Below, piece by piece: positions 53,077 through 61,937 of a stretch of DNA of 64,000 nucleotides. Source of the DNA: Funiculus sociatus GB2-C1. Lineage in GTDB: Bacteria > Cyanobacteriota > Cyanobacteriia > Cyanobacteriales > FACHB-T130. The stretch is from the NCBI RefSeq assembly GCF_039962115.1, contig NZ_JAMPKJ010000026.1, positions 1 through 64,000 on the forward strand. The letters run 5' to 3'. The translations under genes were made by a program, and so were the position numbers. How positions within the stretch are numbered: the stretch's first letter is position 1; every line of letters begins with the position of its first letter. The notes beneath the pieces were generated by a model. It made no database searches. It was not told the origin of the DNA and worked only from the letters and a program-made list of their open reading frames with translations.

Positions 53077-53487
53077 CTAAGCGGTGACTAGAATCATTGC
53101 TAAAATAGCCAGTGCAATTCCCACGCTCTGCTGGAGCGTGACTGATTCATGTAATATAAATACCGCAAGAAGAATGCTGATAACAGGGTAAAGAGCAGAT
53201 ATCGTTGCTACCAAAGTAACTGGGCCTTTAGAAACTGCCATGAGGAAGCAAAAAGCACCTATAAAACCCAGCATCCCCGTAGTTATAGCAAATGCAATCC
53301 CTTTGGGATGTACGTCCAGTTGGAATCGCGAAGAAACGAGGACGATTATACCTAATATTAAAGCGCCCACTACTTCGTAAACAATCGCACTTCTTGGCTG
53401 CAAATAGCTCGTGGTCAGTTTAGGAATAAACCCCCAAAATCCCCACACAACTAAAGCGCCTAATGTTGGTAAGATCCACTCTTGCAT
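53077..53487 (-). CDS. Half-size EamA (DMT) transporter
   Basis: 136 residues, a single EamA domain with five or so helices (ILPTLGALVVWGFWGFIPKL; AIVYEVVGALILGIIVLVS; FAITTGMLGFIGAFCFLMAV; VATISALYPVISILLAVFIL; VGIALAILAMILV). Full-size DMT exporters have two such domains, so this one must work as a dimer. Related small transporters export metabolites. It is downstream of the Cache / ATP-grasp-SET / speD genes on the same strand with a 120-bp gap, so it could export their product; this is inference. Confidence 0.85.
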   Translation of the reverse strand: MQEWILPTLGALVVWGFWGFIPKLTTSYLQPRSAIVYEVVGALILGIIVLVSSRFQLDVHPKGIAFAITTGMLGFIGAFCFLMAVSKGPVTLVATISALYPVISILLAVFILHESVTLQQSVGIALAILAMILVTA

Positions 53488-53607
53488 TATTCAATAACCT
53501 CACATTCAAACAATAATTAGACATTTTAATCTTTGTAGAGACGTGCTATGCCCGTCTCTACAAAAGAAATGTTACTACTCACATTAAAGCAAGATGGCTA
53601 TCCGCAA

Positions 53608-54627
53608 TCAAATCAAATCCGATTTAGGTACGCCAACAACCACAAGCCAGTCCAATCCATATTCCTCCTGCCAAGGAGTTACATAAACAAACTGACGATC
53701 GCCGTTTAATGAGAAATCAAACTGTTGCTCCTGAATCGTTTGAAAGCTGTGAAACCGTTTTTGCAACTCTTCCGCAATGGAACGAATTGCTAAATTTGGC
53801 GTGTTGAGAGCATTAAACCGTTCCAATCTGCCATCCACTCTATGGACAATGGAATGCTCATCAGCACTGCCAACCAACATTCCATCGCGCTCCATAATAA
53901 AAATTTGTGCCGAAGGACTGACTTTCAGGGTACCCAGAAACTTGCTGATTTCGCTTAGTAGCACATCAACAATTGCCAACCCAAACAGCTTGCCATCTTT
54001 GTCATAGAGTGGACGTTCGGCATTAACAGCAACATAATTTTGATAACCGACATTAGAGGAAGTATCTTCAGGTTGCACAGACTCTTCATCAGCAACCTCT
54101 ACATCATCAATATCAGCCGTGAAAATGTGAGTCCAAATCGGTTTACCTGCCTCAAGCGCCTGCTTATGCCAAGGCTGCGACAGGGCATCATAATCATAGC
54201 TTTGGATTAGATGAGTGCGGTTTCCCTGCTCATCGGTTGCATAATCGCAGCCTTTGAAATTCCGATTTTCGTAAACCGACAATTGTGTTCTCTCAATCCA
54301 TCTTCCAGCGCCTGATTCTTTACTGCCATCAGTTAAGGCAAAACCGATATAGCTAATACTGGGAAAGATTTTAGCAAGCCTCCATAAATGCTGCTCGCAA
54401 GCGATCGCATTGTTGAGATCCAGTTGACCCGCAGCAACTATGTCTGCATTCAGTTGATTCAGTTGGTGGGGTAGCGCCATATACGCGGTTAACCGTTCGC
54501 TGACACGCTGACCAGCTTGGCTGATTAATCGATATGCCAAGTTATGGACTGTTTGGGTCAAATCCACTTCGGCTGAGTTTGTTTGATGTTGATCTGTCAT
54601 TTGCATACAGAATTTTGTTGGTATCAT
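53608..54627 (-). CDS. Stand-alone Cache-domain protein
   Basis: About 339 residues from ATG 54627 (MIPTKFCMQMTD); ATGs at codons 8 and 10 are alternatives. From HNLAYRLISQAGQRVSERLT to YGLDWLVVVGVPKSDLI it aligns with the Cache domain of the two flanking kinases, including GSKESGAGRWIERTQLSVYE and LKVSPSAQIFIMERDGMLVG. It lacks both transmembrane helices and everything after the Cache domain, and has no signal peptide that I can see. It starts 9 bp after the ATP-grasp-SET stop, so the two are probably one operon. It may be a free ligand-binding protein or a truncated kinase. Confidence 0.85.
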   Translation of the reverse strand: MIPTKFCMQMTDQHQTNSAEVDLTQTVHNLAYRLISQAGQRVSERLTAYMALPHQLNQLNADIVAAGQLDLNNAIACEQHLWRLAKIFPSISYIGFALTDGSKESGAGRWIERTQLSVYENRNFKGCDYATDEQGNRTHLIQSYDYDALSQPWHKQALEAGKPIWTHIFTADIDDVEVADEESVQPEDTSSNVGYQNYVAVNAERPLYDKDGKLFGLAIVDVLLSEISKFLGTLKVSPSAQIFIMERDGMLVGSADEHSIVHRVDGRLERFNALNTPNLAIRSIAEELQKRFHSFQTIQEQQFDFSLNGDRQFVYVTPWQEEYGLDWLVVVGVPKSDLI

Positions 54628-54636
54628 TGACAACTA

Positions 54637-56124
54637 TCAAGGCTGGGTGGAAGCTTCCAATACCCGTTGTGCAAGCATTTCTGTCTGCATCAAATTTAGG
54701 GAATAGGTGGAATTTTTTCCTGGTTTGCAACAAGATGCGAATTGAATGTCTCCGCGACATTTAGGAGATCCACACATACACTGAAATCCCTCCATGTCTT
54801 CACCGCAGAATGTAGCAAAATCTACGGTCAATTCTTCACCCGCCTTGATATCCCGTAGCGCAATCAGATCGAGTCCTTGATACCCGGTGTTGGGGTCACA
54901 AGAGTGGTTTTGTAATATCCAGTTCCCTGGATTTGAGTCACGCAAAACCAGAATATCTTCACCCAAAGGATAAATATAACGCAACAGAGATCCTTGCTCT
55001 GCTTCAGTCCAGCGAGATTGAACGTGAGAACGGGTGACAATGCGTTGTGTTCTTGCTTCTCCTGGCACGATTGCATCGCCAGTTTTGAAATCCTGAGTCG
55101 CAAAAATGCCATAGGTTGCGATCGCGCTTTTTCCTACGCGATATTTCTTCTGATGGCGCTGGTGTCCGGTAATTCCCTCAGCAATTATCTGGTTAAAAAA
55201 TCCCGCGTGACCTGCTGGATCAAACTTCAGAATATAATCTGCTACCGTTTCATGACCCTGAGTCCCAAAAACAGCGCAAGGAGAATTGACTTCTAGGAAA
55301 AAGATTTCTCCATTTTCGTCAACTCTCAAGTCAATCGAAGCATAACCACCCTGATTCATTTCCAAAAATAGTCGTCTAGCCGCATCTCGTAAACTTAACT
55401 CAAGCTGCGGATCGTCACAAGGAACATACCATTCTGGATGACTTTTGCGAAGTTTTAGATCGTAAAATTGAAAATGCTCATCCTTGGGTGGAACAAATTC
55501 GATTGGTTGATACACAATAGGCGAACAAGCATCCTCTGGGTTAGCAACCAAAAGCACTGTGAACTCGCGTCCGGCGATGTACTCTTCAATCAGGATGCTA
55601 TCGAAGTCAGCAATTAGTTCAGTGGCTTTGCTTAACAGAGCTTCTTTTGTGGTTATATGCGATCGCGCATCAATTCCCAGACCATCTCCGGACGCTGCTG
55701 GTTTTACAAACAAAGGAAAATTTAGTTCAACAGAGGCATTCTCTACATCAGTCAGTGTTTCGGCAACCCAAAAGGCTGGTGTATCAACTCCTGCAAAATA
55801 AGCAATATGCTTCATTTCCTGCTTAGGAGAATCATACAAAGTTGTCGCAGAACCCGTGTAAGGAAGGTTCAGCGCTTCCAATGCGCTCATTACTTCATGG
55901 CAAGAAGGAACATCCCAATGTCTATAACCTCGACAAAGATTGACAAAAATATCGTAACCCTCTTTCTTCAACTCTTTTAACTGACGGTAGATCGTTGCTT
56001 TATTCAGAAGTACAGAATTTACTTCATCTTCTGGTTTCAGATTGGGAAAATAACTCGGTGAAGTGGAGGAGTCAAAGTTTACCGTCGATGGAGAATAGTC
56101 AGGTTGCAGAACGCATACTTTCAT
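54637..56124 (-). CDS. ATP-grasp ligase fused to a SET domain
   Basis: 495 residues. Residues 1-315 form an ATP-grasp enzyme of the D-Ala-D-Ala ligase type, with FVKPAASGDGLGID (K141), ILIEEYIAGREFTV, YASIDLRVDENGEIFFLEVN (metal ligands near E278 and N280). Residues 325-460 form a SET domain: GIFATQDFKTGDAI, WILQNHSCDPNTGYQ (NHSCDPN, the SAM-site motif) and ELTVDFATF, then a post-SET cluster (C449, C451, C456). SET proteins methylate lysine using S-adenosylmethionine. Ligase and methyltransferase activity in one chain suggests a modified peptide or amino acid product. The gene is between speD and the Cache gene. Confidence 0.88.
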   Translation of the reverse strand: MKVCVLQPDYSPSTVNFDSSTSPSYFPNLKPEDEVNSVLLNKATIYRQLKELKKEGYDIFVNLCRGYRHWDVPSCHEVMSALEALNLPYTGSATTLYDSPKQEMKHIAYFAGVDTPAFWVAETLTDVENASVELNFPLFVKPAASGDGLGIDARSHITTKEALLSKATELIADFDSILIEEYIAGREFTVLLVANPEDACSPIVYQPIEFVPPKDEHFQFYDLKLRKSHPEWYVPCDDPQLELSLRDAARRLFLEMNQGGYASIDLRVDENGEIFFLEVNSPCAVFGTQGHETVADYILKFDPAGHAGFFNQIIAEGITGHQRHQKKYRVGKSAIATYGIFATQDFKTGDAIVPGEARTQRIVTRSHVQSRWTEAEQGSLLRYIYPLGEDILVLRDSNPGNWILQNHSCDPNTGYQGLDLIALRDIKAGEELTVDFATFCGEDMEGFQCMCGSPKCRGDIQFASCCKPGKNSTYSLNLMQTEMLAQRVLEASTQP

Positions 56125-56185
56125 TTTGGAAATCTCGGAGAGTTGTTTTAGTTGTGGAGTTCTAAAAGTTAGCGCTACTTGACTT

Positions 56186-56587
56186 TTAAGCTACAGAGTG
56201 AAGCAAACAAGCTGAAGTGCTTGTCGAGACTTTTAAATGGCGACCTCGTGTAGCCTCAGCATAGGAAAACTGAGATGGCTCAAAGTGAAGCTTTAGATAG
56301 TCCATCAGGCGTAAAAGTTGAAGTGAACCATCTGAACAATGAAAGATATCAATTGAGGCATGACCCGTCTCAGGATAGGTATGTATCGAAACATGAGATT
56401 CACTGACAATCGCCACTGAAGTCACCCCAATTGGATAAAATTTATGGCTGAATAGTTGCACTAATGTAAAATTGGCTACTTTCAATCCTTCTCGCATCAC
56501 TTCTTCTATTTGGTCTAGATCATCCAAAAGCTCTGTGTTACGGCAATCACTGAATTCAACAAGAAGGTGAGTTCCACAAAATTCCAT
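56186..56587 (-). CDS. speD: S-adenosylmethionine decarboxylase proenzyme (SpeD/SpeH type)
   Basis: 133 residues, the size of the short bacterial class 1B enzyme. The self-cleavage site is in VSESHVSIHTYPETGHASID: cleavage before S64 would give the pyruvoyl group; H69 and C84 are the expected catalytic residues. The product is decarboxylated AdoMet, the aminopropyl donor for spermidine. No spermidine synthase gene is nearby. It lies 61 bp upstream of the ATP-grasp/SET gene on the same strand, which suggests a joint pathway. Confidence 0.92.
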   Translation of the reverse strand: MEFCGTHLLVEFSDCRNTELLDDLDQIEEVMREGLKVANFTLVQLFSHKFYPIGVTSVAIVSESHVSIHTYPETGHASIDIFHCSDGSLQLLRLMDYLKLHFEPSQFSYAEATRGRHLKVSTSTSACLLHSVA

Positions 56588-56987
56588 AGCTAGTTACCTA
56601 CAACTTTGCTTGCATGACCCTGATTGAATCAGCCCCAAAATCCCCGCCCAGCACTAAATAACCTGGAAGTACGTTTACCCAGGTCTAACGGTATAGCCAC
56701 GTTATCAGTGCCAGCAGCAGAAAATCTTGTGACCTCATTTTTAGTTTTCCCAAATCAGCAACCAAATTCACACTAACTTCACAATATTTCAATTTGTTAA
56801 GCCGCAAGCCCCGAATCCTCACTTTGGCTTTGTTGGGGTAAGGTATTGTCTTTTTGCATTGCTGCATGATTAACTTGACAATGCCATTCAGCCTAAATTT
56901 GAACGATATCTTCAAAAGCCGTTAGGAAACTAACCTATTTGGGAACTCTAAAATTATGTATAACGTTGTGTTCTCTGAGTAACGCGA
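56588..56987. other. Intergenic region between divergent speD and kinase genes
   Basis: 400 bp that must hold the promoters of the minus-strand speD operon and the plus-strand kinase. I see no clear operator or strong hairpin. A minus-strand frame in its centre (56685-56915) has no family resemblance and is not accepted as a gene. Confidence 0.45.
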
Positions 56988-59267
56988 ATGAATGCCAAAC
57001 CCGGCTATGCTGCTAAGGCTACTCAACAGTTCCCCCTGCGGCTGATTGTGATAGTTCCCTTTTTATTACAAATATTTGCCGCGGTAGGGCTAGTTGGCTA
57101 TCTCTCATTTATCAACGGGCAGAAAGCAGTCAATGACCTAGCCAATCAACTGATTGACAAAGCCAGTCAGCAGGTTGACGAACACTTGGATACTTATTTG
57201 GCACTGCCACAGCAGTTGAACCAAATCAATGCAGATGCGATCGCTTCTGGACGATTGAATCTGAATGACCCCAAATCTAGCGAGCAGTATTTCTGGAGTC
57301 AAGCTAGAGCATTTGAAACACTTAGCTATATTGGCTATGCTCTACCGAATGGTGCCGAATCAGGCGCTGGGCGTTGGGTTAATGGCGTGAATCTCCTAGT
57401 TTATGAAAATCTCCCTGGAAACGGTGCAGCATCGGATTACACCGCCGATCAACAGGGAAACCGGAAAAGCCTGGTGCAGAGTTATCAGGCCGATCCTTTA
57501 TTGCCACCCGGAGTGAAAGACATCATCAAAAAAGGTAAGCCAGCCTGGGCTGCTATCTATACCTACGCATTTGAGAATACGGTACAGATTACGGAAGCAG
57601 GTAAGGCAATAAAAAGCCAAAGTGGCACTTCGGATATTGGTCTTAATTACTATGTTGCAGTTCCTGCTAGATATCCCATTTATGACCAGAAGGGCAAGTT
57701 ACGCAGCCTTTTGATGGTAGATTTGCTGCTAACAAATGTGAGTGAATTTCTTCACAACCTGAAAGTTAGCCCTTCCGGACAAGTTTTTATCATGGAACGC
57801 GATGGCTTGCTGATTGGCAGTTCCAGCACTCAACCAGTTGTACACAAAATCAATGGTGAGACAAAACGCCTGAGTGCGCTAGAAACCCCAGATCCATTGA
57901 TTCGCGCCGTGGCAGAAAAATTAAAACAACAATTTAATAATTTCACAACCCTTCAAAATACTCAAGAACTTGAGGTGAAATTCAACGGGCAGCGCCAGTT
58001 TATTCAGGTAACTCACTGGCGCGATCGCTTTGGCTTAGACTGGCTGGTGGTTGTCACCGTGCCGGAATCTGATTTCAATTCTCAAATTAATGCCAACACT
58101 CGCACAACTATCCTCCTGTGTCTGGGAGCATTGGCAGTAGCAACGATTTTAGGAATTTACACATCGCGCTGGATTACTCGCCCCATCTTAAAATTGAGCC
58201 AAGCATCCGAAGCGATCGCCACCGGACAGTTAGACCAAACGGTGGAAACTACCAACATCAAAGAGTTAGATGCGGTAGCACAGTCCTTTAACCACATGGC
58301 TTCTCAGTTACAAGATTCCTTTAACGAACTGGCACAGACTAACGCCGAATTGGAAAATCGAGTTGAAGCAAGGACGGCAGAACTTTCACAAACCCTTACT
58401 GATTTGCGGCGTACTCAAGCACAAGTGATTCAAACCGAAAAAATGTCCAGTTTGGGACAATTGGTTGCAGGAGTAGCTCATGAAATTAATAATCCGGTTA
58501 ACTTTATTCATGGCAATGTCACCTTTGTAGATGAATATGCTCAGAATCTTCTAGAGTTAGTGCAGCTTTACCAGGAGGAATATCCTGTTCCCACACCGGC
58601 AATTGAAGCCAAAATTGTTGATATAGATTTAGAGTTTATCAACGAAGATATGCTGAAGTTACTCTCATCTATGAAATTGGGGACTGAACGCATACGAGAA
58701 ATTGTTAAATCGCTAAGGACGTTTTCTCGATTGGATGAAGCGGACATGAAAGAAGTGGATATCCATGAAGGAATTGAAAGTACGCTGCTGATATTGCAAC
58801 ATCGCCTAAAACCAAAACCAGACCGTCCAGCGATCGCAGTGATTCGAGACTATGGAAAGTTGCCCCTTGTGGAGTGTTATCCGGGACAACTCAACCAAGT
58901 CTTAATGAATATCGTGGTAAACGCGATTGATGCACTCGAAGAAACCAAAGCCAATTGCACCTATCAGGAGAAAAAGGACAATCCCGATCAAATCACTATC
59001 TCCACTTCAGTGATTGATTCGCAATGGGTGCAAATAGCGATCGCAGATAATGGCGTTGGTATTCCAAAAGACGTTCAGCAACGGATATTCAATCCCTTCT
59101 TCACAACTAAACCGATTGGGAAGGGAACGGGGATGGGGATGTCCATCAGCTATCAAATTATTACCGAAAAACATGGCGGTAAATTGGAATGCTTCTCCAC
59201 TCCTGGTGAGGGAAGCGAGTTTGCGATTCAGATTCCCATCCGTCAACAAGTCAGCGCTGCTGTCTAA
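56988..59267 (+). CDS. Cache-HAMP sensor histidine kinase, copy 2
   Basis: 759 residues from ATG 56988. Same architecture as the kinase at 50661: transmembrane helix, double Cache domain, second helix (LLCLGALAVATILGIYTSRW), HAMP, coiled coil, HisKA (GVAHEINNPVNFIHGN), HATPase (NAIDAL, DNGVGIPKD, GTGMGMSISYQII). Long stretches of DNA (N-terminal 170 bp, the second half of the Cache domain through HAMP to the H box) are nearly identical between copies. The middle of the Cache domain (about residues 140-230) and the kinase part after the H box differ, which suggests different ligands and partners. Confidence 0.93.
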   Translation: MNAKPGYAAKATQQFPLRLIVIVPFLLQIFAAVGLVGYLSFINGQKAVNDLANQLIDKASQQVDEHLDTYLALPQQLNQINADAIASGRLNLNDPKSSEQYFWSQARAFETLSYIGYALPNGAESGAGRWVNGVNLLVYENLPGNGAASDYTADQQGNRKSLVQSYQADPLLPPGVKDIIKKGKPAWAAIYTYAFENTVQITEAGKAIKSQSGTSDIGLNYYVAVPARYPIYDQKGKLRSLLMVDLLLTNVSEFLHNLKVSPSGQVFIMERDGLLIGSSSTQPVVHKINGETKRLSALETPDPLIRAVAEKLKQQFNNFTTLQNTQELEVKFNGQRQFIQVTHWRDRFGLDWLVVVTVPESDFNSQINANTRTTILLCLGALAVATILGIYTSRWITRPILKLSQASEAIATGQLDQTVETTNIKELDAVAQSFNHMASQLQDSFNELAQTNAELENRVEARTAELSQTLTDLRRTQAQVIQTEKMSSLGQLVAGVAHEINNPVNFIHGNVTFVDEYAQNLLELVQLYQEEYPVPTPAIEAKIVDIDLEFINEDMLKLLSSMKLGTERIREIVKSLRTFSRLDEADMKEVDIHEGIESTLLILQHRLKPKPDRPAIAVIRDYGKLPLVECYPGQLNQVLMNIVVNAIDALEETKANCTYQEKKDNPDQITISTSVIDSQWVQIAIADNGVGIPKDVQQRIFNPFFTTKPIGKGTGMGMSISYQIITEKHGGKLECFSTPGEGSEFAIQIPIRQQVSAAV

Positions 59268-59410
59268 CGGCATTCAGGGGATACAAGACGGACTGAGCAA
59301 GCTTAGCGGTAAAACGATCAATGAATGCCAGTGCGATCGCTCTGACTTCATCAAGAATGCGATCGCATAAATCAGTTTTTGCTGGGCGCACTCCTATACT
59401 TCACCAACCT

Positions 59411-59986
59411 CTAGTCGGGTAATGCGAGTCCGGTTCGAGGATCGCGGATATAAAGCCCTAGAACTAACGAATCCATAACGGTATCCCACACAGGAATCAG
59501 TCGATCCGCATCGTCCACCCAGTAGTCAAAAGTAATCAGACACTGAACACCAGAACCTAACCCAATACAGATTCGGGAATAAGCTTCGCGCTTTTCTTCA
59601 GGGTCAATAAATTTGAATTGAGTCCAAACGATACGGGCAGTTTGGCGCTTGAGTTGAATAATTCCCCCTGGCGCGATCGGCTGACGCTCATCATCTTTAA
59701 CCACCTTCCTTAATAGCGGAACCAACGGAAAATCTGCCCAGTTGCCAGGAGGCAATAAATTAAAGGAAGCTTCTAAACGAGCATCATCGTTGGGTGGCTT
59801 TTTGTCTAGAAACCGGAATGACTTCTCATCCGGTTCAAAATGCCAATCCTCAGGGACATCGAAGCGCAACGCCCCTCGTCCTGCTACGAAAATCCGATTT
59901 CCTGGCTTTGATTTCCAGTTGTGGTCTTCTTTTAGCTCTAAGGTTTCCTTAAGCCATTGGAGATTGTGCTTTTTCTTCTTAGACAT
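59411..59986 (-). CDS. Conserved hypothetical protein
   Basis: About 191 residues from ATG 59986 (MSKKKKHNLQWLKETLEL); the frame extends upstream another 30 codons with no sign of conserved coding. It is soluble, with alternating beta strands such as RIFVAGRGALRFDVPEDWHF and ARIVWTQFKFIDPEEKREAY. I do not recognise the family. The convergent neighbour is the Cache kinase copy 2. Confidence 0.6.
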   Translation of the reverse strand: MSKKKKHNLQWLKETLELKEDHNWKSKPGNRIFVAGRGALRFDVPEDWHFEPDEKSFRFLDKKPPNDDARLEASFNLLPPGNWADFPLVPLLRKVVKDDERQPIAPGGIIQLKRQTARIVWTQFKFIDPEEKREAYSRICIGLGSGVQCLITFDYWVDDADRLIPVWDTVMDSLVLGLYIRDPRTGLALPD

Positions 59987-60356
59987 AGCCGCCCCAGTGT
60001 TGACCTCCCTTTTATTTTGCCGTAGGTTGGTTTTAACTGTAGGTGTTTGTTGGTGAGAGCGCCCATATTGACCCATTCATCACTCATCAACCTACCCTAA
60101 GCCATCCAAAGACCCGCTCAACGTGGAAATTGCCGCGTTTCGGTTCGACTGTATCCTTGAATATAGGGCATGGCTCTCTCCTGTTGTTCCCACACTCGCT
60201 CCTAACTCCTCCACCGATGGCGGCACACATGAACGCTGGTATCTAAGCGGGGACAAACTAATGGATTGCTTGGGTTCGTTCTGATTTTATTTGTCAGAGT
60301 CCTAATGAGAATTAGGTTAAGGTCGCAGGCTAACACAGCGCCTTGTTAGCCTGCTG
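59987..60356. other. Intergenic region with a terminal hairpin
   Basis: 370 bp without a clear gene. Its right end contains a perfect 11-bp inverted repeat gcaggctaaca / tgttagcctgc (60325-60335, 60344-60354), 3 bp beyond the GNAT stop codon, probably ending GNAT transcription. Confidence 0.6.
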
Positions 60357-60899
60357 TTATTCAACCTTTGCCTCCCATTCCTGCTTCAAGATGCCGTATA
60401 CGAGGGTGTCGTGCCACTGTCCCCGGATGCTCACATTCTCTCGCAACCGACCTTCTTGGCTCATCCCAAGCTTCTGCGCCAATGACACTGCCCCTCTATT
60501 TTCAGCGATACAGTGTGCGTAAATGCGATGCAGGCCAATCTCTGTAAAGCCAAAGCGCAGTAGCAGGCGACCCATCTCAACCGGATAATTTCGACCCCAA
60601 TGCTCAGGAGCCAATTCACACCCAATTTCTGCTTCTGGGGCATCGGGATAGCTCTTACGGATGCCACAGTTACCAATCAGCTTCTCCTGTTTTTGTAGAG
60701 CTATTACCCACTGATACCTCCATCGGGGCTTCTCCTGCTGCCACTGGAGGAAGCGATTAACGAAGGCACGAGCGTCCACCTCAGTGCGCCCGGATGGATA
60801 AAAGCGTTGATATGCAGGAGTGGATTGATATGCTAAAACGGCTGGCCAGTCGGCTTCCGTAAATTCGCGCAGCAGCAGGCGATCAGTTTGAAGAAGCAT
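60357..60899 (-). CDS. GNAT-family N-acetyltransferase (RimJ/RimL type)
   Basis: 180 residues. It has the GNAT layout: LLQTDRLLLREFTEADWPAV at the start, LIGNCGIRKSYPDAPEAEIG in motif A, EMGRLLLRFGFTEIGLHRIY and AENRGAVSLAQKLGMSQEGR, the last being the acetyl-CoA-binding helix region. RimJ/L proteins acetylate N-termini or small molecules; the substrate is unknown. Start ATG, single gene. Confidence 0.88.
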   Translation of the reverse strand: MLLQTDRLLLREFTEADWPAVLAYQSTPAYQRFYPSGRTEVDARAFVNRFLQWQQEKPRWRYQWVIALQKQEKLIGNCGIRKSYPDAPEAEIGCELAPEHWGRNYPVEMGRLLLRFGFTEIGLHRIYAHCIAENRGAVSLAQKLGMSQEGRLRENVSIRGQWHDTLVYGILKQEWEAKVE

Positions 60900-61000
60900 G
60901 ACTAAATTCCGAAGTTAAAACCAACTTCAACTTCAGTTTACCTGTCACAAAAACCTACTGCACAGCTCAACGCAGTAGGCAGCGGTCTAATTCTTATTTA

Positions 61001-61074
61001 TGCGATCGCAACCATGAATAAGAGATAGCGATCGCGCTTTGGGGATTGCGATCGCTTTTTTGGGGTATGGAGTA
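61001..61074. repeat. HIP1-rich repeat flanking the TetR-Rieske pair, left copy
   Basis: Starts tgcgatcgcaaccatgaata, then gagatagcgatcgc and ends near tttttggggtatggagt. A related copy in the same orientation is at 62985-63083 on the other side of the pair. Confidence 0.75.
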
Positions 61075-61105
61075 AATGGAAACTAATACTGCTACTGAAC
61101 GGTGG

Positions 61106-61885
61106 TCAGAAACCCTGGGAATTCTCCACAAACTGTTTCCCGCATTCCTTACAGAGATAGCACTGCTTCCCCCTTCGATACCCGTTTTTAGATAACTGCT
61201 CCGATTGACAATGCGGACACTTCATTACTTTCATTACTTTGTTTAACCGAGCGTTCCCTACATACGGCTCTAAATATGACACCAACAAGTCCTCAATCTG
61301 CTGCACCAACTGTTGACGATGCTGTTGCTCTGGGTTGCGAAGTGCCGACAGAATGACAGCATTACTGCTGTGGACGCAAACCTCTGCCAATAGACTACAT
61401 TGCGCCTTACTTAATGCCGAATTTCTTTGCTTTAAGAGATCAGCCATAAAGTCAATTGCTTCCTGGGTCATGCTTTCATCGATCGACTGGAAAATTTGGC
61501 GGGATATAAAAAACTGCACAAACACCACCCGTGACACAGGCTGTTCAAACATCTCTGCGATCGCGCTGACCAATCCCTTAATCATCTGTCGGAGTGGTAA
61601 TCGAACCATCTCTGGTGTATCTGCGCTTGACCACAAGGCCTTAACTCGCTCGGTATGGCGTAATTCCATCGCATTAAAAATGGCAGCTTTATCGGGAAAA
61701 AACTGATACAAAGACCCAATCGCCGTCCCCGCTTTGGCTGCAATCAGATGGGTGGTTGCCGCTTCATAGCCCACCTCGTCAAACACTGCCGCCGCTGCAT
61801 CCAAGATTTTTTCGACCCTTTCTTTACCTCGCTGCTGTTTGGGTTGACGGCGCAGACTTCTTGACGAATGTGAATATTCTGTCAT
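61106..61885 (-). CDS. TetR-family regulator with C-terminal zinc ribbon
   Basis: 259 residues. The TetR helix-turn-helix is at about 20-65 (VEKILDAAAAVFDEVGYEAA then TTHLIAAKAGTAIGSLYQFF). A ligand-binding helical domain runs to about 215. The last 39 residues (MKCPHCQSEQLSKNGYRRGK onward, C223, C226, C245, C248) are a zinc ribbon of the type that opens IS1-like InsA transposase proteins. TetR proteins normally end before this. The gene is divergent from the Rieske gene, its probable target. Confidence 0.85.
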   Translation of the reverse strand: MTEYSHSSRSLRRQPKQQRGKERVEKILDAAAAVFDEVGYEAATTHLIAAKAGTAIGSLYQFFPDKAAIFNAMELRHTERVKALWSSADTPEMVRLPLRQMIKGLVSAIAEMFEQPVSRVVFVQFFISRQIFQSIDESMTQEAIDFMADLLKQRNSALSKAQCSLLAEVCVHSSNAVILSALRNPEQQHRQQLVQQIEDLLVSYLEPYVGNARLNKVMKVMKCPHCQSEQLSKNGYRRGKQCYLCKECGKQFVENSQGF

Positions 61886-61937
61886 ATTCTAAAAACACGA
61901 CGGATTATTCACAATTTTATCTCTACCGGAGAACATT

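Noticed and set aside
53608-54627. Cache protein as a frameshifted kinase
   Set aside because: No HAMP or kinase sequence was found downstream in other frames; the next gene is an unrelated transporter.
56685-56915. Minus-strand open frame of 76 codons
   Set aside because: Very basic composition without family pattern, in the divergent promoter region of speD and the kinase.
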